A DNA stretch of 64,000 nt from Sphingomonas sp. Leaf22 (lineage in GTDB: Bacteria; Pseudomonadota; Alphaproteobacteria; Sphingomonadales; Sphingomonadaceae), in contig NZ_LMKP01000041.1 of assembly GCF_001421715.1 (NCBI RefSeq), positions 184,688-248,687 of the forward strand. Direction: 5' to 3'. Positions 63,064 through 64,000 of this stretch are shown one piece after another. The notes under the pieces are model-generated. The model was not told where the DNA came from. It saw only the letters and a list, made by a program, of their open reading frames with translations, and did not search any database. A program made the translations under genes and the position numbers. The first letter of the stretch is position 1. Every line of letters starts with the position of its first letter.

Positions 63064-63819
63064 ATGCCGCTTGGTGCGCGCCTGCGATTGACGGTGCGTG
63101 CGGCGGCGATGCTTGCGACGCTGCTGCGCTATCTGCTCCTGCACGGGTTGTGGCGACTGGTCCGGCTGCGATCCCCTTGGCCGCCGCGGTTTCTGGGCGC
63201 ATTGGCACGGGCGGTCGGGGTACGGACGACGGTGGTCGGCACCCCAGTCACGCGCGACGTGCTGTACCTTGCCAACCATCAGAGCTGGATCGACATCCTG
63301 GCCATCGCCGGAGCCAGCGGCAGCGCGTTCGTCGCCAAGGGCGAATTGCGCGATGCGCCACTGGTCGGATGGCTGTGTACGCTCAACCATACGCTGTTCG
63401 TCGATCGCGGCGACCGGCTGGGCGTGGCGCGGCAGATCGATACGCTGCGGCAGGCGCTGCTCGCCGATCATCCGGTGACGGTGTTTCCGGAGGGCACGAC
63501 CGCACGACCGGGCGAATTGCTGCCGTTCAAGGCGGCGCTGCTCGGCGCGGTCGATCCGCCGCCGCCGGGCTTGCGCGTACAGCCGGTCTATCTCGATTAC
63601 GGCGACGCACGCGATGTGGCGTGGGTCGGGGACGAAGCGGGGACGGCGAATGCGGCGCGGGTCCTTGCGCGGTCGGGGCGGATCGGCTTGACCATCCATT
63701 TCCTGCCGGCCTTCGATCCGGCGGGTCCGGGGCGCAAGGCGGTGGCCGCGCGGGCGCGGGACGCGATCGCGGCGGCGATGGGCGCATCGGTGTCGCTGGT
63801 ACCGTCACCCGGGACTTAA
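63064..63819 (+). CDS. plsC: 1-acyl-sn-glycerol-3-phosphate acyltransferase-like (PlsC)
   Basis: This 251-aa membrane-associated acyltransferase has an N-terminal hydrophobic helix (MLATLLRYLLLHGLWRLVRL), the catalytic NHxxxxD motif NHQSWID near residue 70, and FPEGTTARPGELLPFK, the substrate motif. It would make phosphatidic acid. ATG at 63064 lies 4 bp after fur, so they form an operon. The window ends before the next expected gene. Confidence 0.9.
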   Translation: MPLGARLRLTVRAAAMLATLLRYLLLHGLWRLVRLRSPWPPRFLGALARAVGVRTTVVGTPVTRDVLYLANHQSWIDILAIAGASGSAFVAKGELRDAPLVGWLCTLNHTLFVDRGDRLGVARQIDTLRQALLADHPVTVFPEGTTARPGELLPFKAALLGAVDPPPPGLRVQPVYLDYGDARDVAWVGDEAGTANAARVLARSGRIGLTIHFLPAFDPAGPGRKAVAARARDAIAAAMGASVSLVPSPGT

Positions 63820-63857
63820 TCGAGACCTCTACGAAAGTACTGAATTCTGGCCCTTTG

Positions 63858-63942
63858 CCGTACCCCCGCGCAGGCGGGGGTCCAGGGTTCCCAGCGCTAG
63901 CCGTTGTTCTGCTTGGCTCTGGACCCCGCCTACGCGGGGACT
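63858..63942. repeat. Palindromic repeat (second copy of 4696-4777 family)
   Basis: The left 28 nt are identical to 4696-4723. The right part (GGACCCCGCCTACGCGGGG) forms the facing hairpin. It lies downstream of plsC and may terminate fur-plsC. Confidence 0.7.
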
Positions 63943-64000
63943 GTTTACACGAGGCGCGTTTTGGATTCTTCTGTGTTCCTTTGATTTGGGACGGGGAGGA
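63943..64000. other. Right edge, no feature recognised
   Basis: AT-richer sequence with no ORF of note. The following gene lies outside the window. Confidence 0.5.

Overview
The window is a chromosomal stretch of a high-GC alphaproteobacterium, most probably Sphingomonas or a close relative in the Sphingomonadaceae. This is inferred from the split ATP synthase (an F0 operon with both b and b' subunits, without the F1 genes), a MucR/Ros regulator, a SUF operon headed by an Rrf2 regulator, DUF1206 and ParD-like proteins, the fur-plsC pair, and typical sphingomonad intergenic palindromes. Coding density is high, with many ATGA, GTGA or TTGA stop/start overlaps. No rRNA, tRNA, CRISPR array, prophage or insertion sequence was recognised.

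Layout. 1-7.2 kb: end of a LuxR-HTH/DUF4019 membrane protein, CFA synthase, a GT39-like mannosyltransferase convergent with a GT2/GtrA glycosyltransferase, leuB, recO and an AT-richer lipoprotein. 7.4-15 kb: a FemAB-like acyltransferase with a polysaccharide deacetylase, a CcdA-like orphan, uvrC, a Gfo/Idh oxidoreductase, an esterase behind a LacI-type operator, and a Gdx/SugE exporter. 15.2-17.8 kb: atpI-atpB-atpE-b'-b. 18.0-18.3 kb: a compact locus that looks like a type I toxin-antitoxin module. 18.3-22 kb: ydbH-ynbE-ydbL (outer-membrane lipid homeostasis). 22.2-27.6 kb: parD-like, map, radC, an acetyltransferase, an EF-hand protein, purB and a GNAT. 27.7-30.9 kb: dnaJ and dnaK, with an RpoH-like promoter before dnaK. 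31-38.9 kb: a PCuAC copper chaperone with an HExxH protein, a TonB-domain protein, DUF1206, uvrA, a nucleotidyltransferase with a small partner, a glycine-zipper lipoprotein and cspA. 39.3-47.4 kb: the sufR-sufB-(secreted small protein)-sufC-sufD-sufS-sufT-sufA operon, with a TonB-dependent receptor 21 bp beyond it. 47.8-58.7 kb: pyrD, HPP protein, ggt, an acyl-CoA ligase with a small tyrosine phosphatase, an MFS exporter and an M16 protease. 58.8-63.8 kb: Crp/Fnr regulator, nfuA, nitroreductase, tsaB, rimI, mucR, fur, plsC.

The most notable element is at about 18.03-18.30 kb. A 33-residue single-span hydrophobic peptide follows a near-perfect Shine-Dalgarno sequence. A copy of its Shine-Dalgarno/start region lies downstream, at the 5' end of a predicted convergent small RNA, and both transcripts would cross one shared hairpin. 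The two substitutions between the copies keep RNA-RNA pairing through G-U wobbles. This is the plan of the Firmicutes par/Fst type I toxin-antitoxin systems, which I do not associate with sphingomonads.

The window also carries several families of dispersed intergenic repeats. One has five copies of about 180-270 bp with a shared inner core. Another has four copies of a 22-nt tandem motif. There are also several paired GC-rich palindromes.
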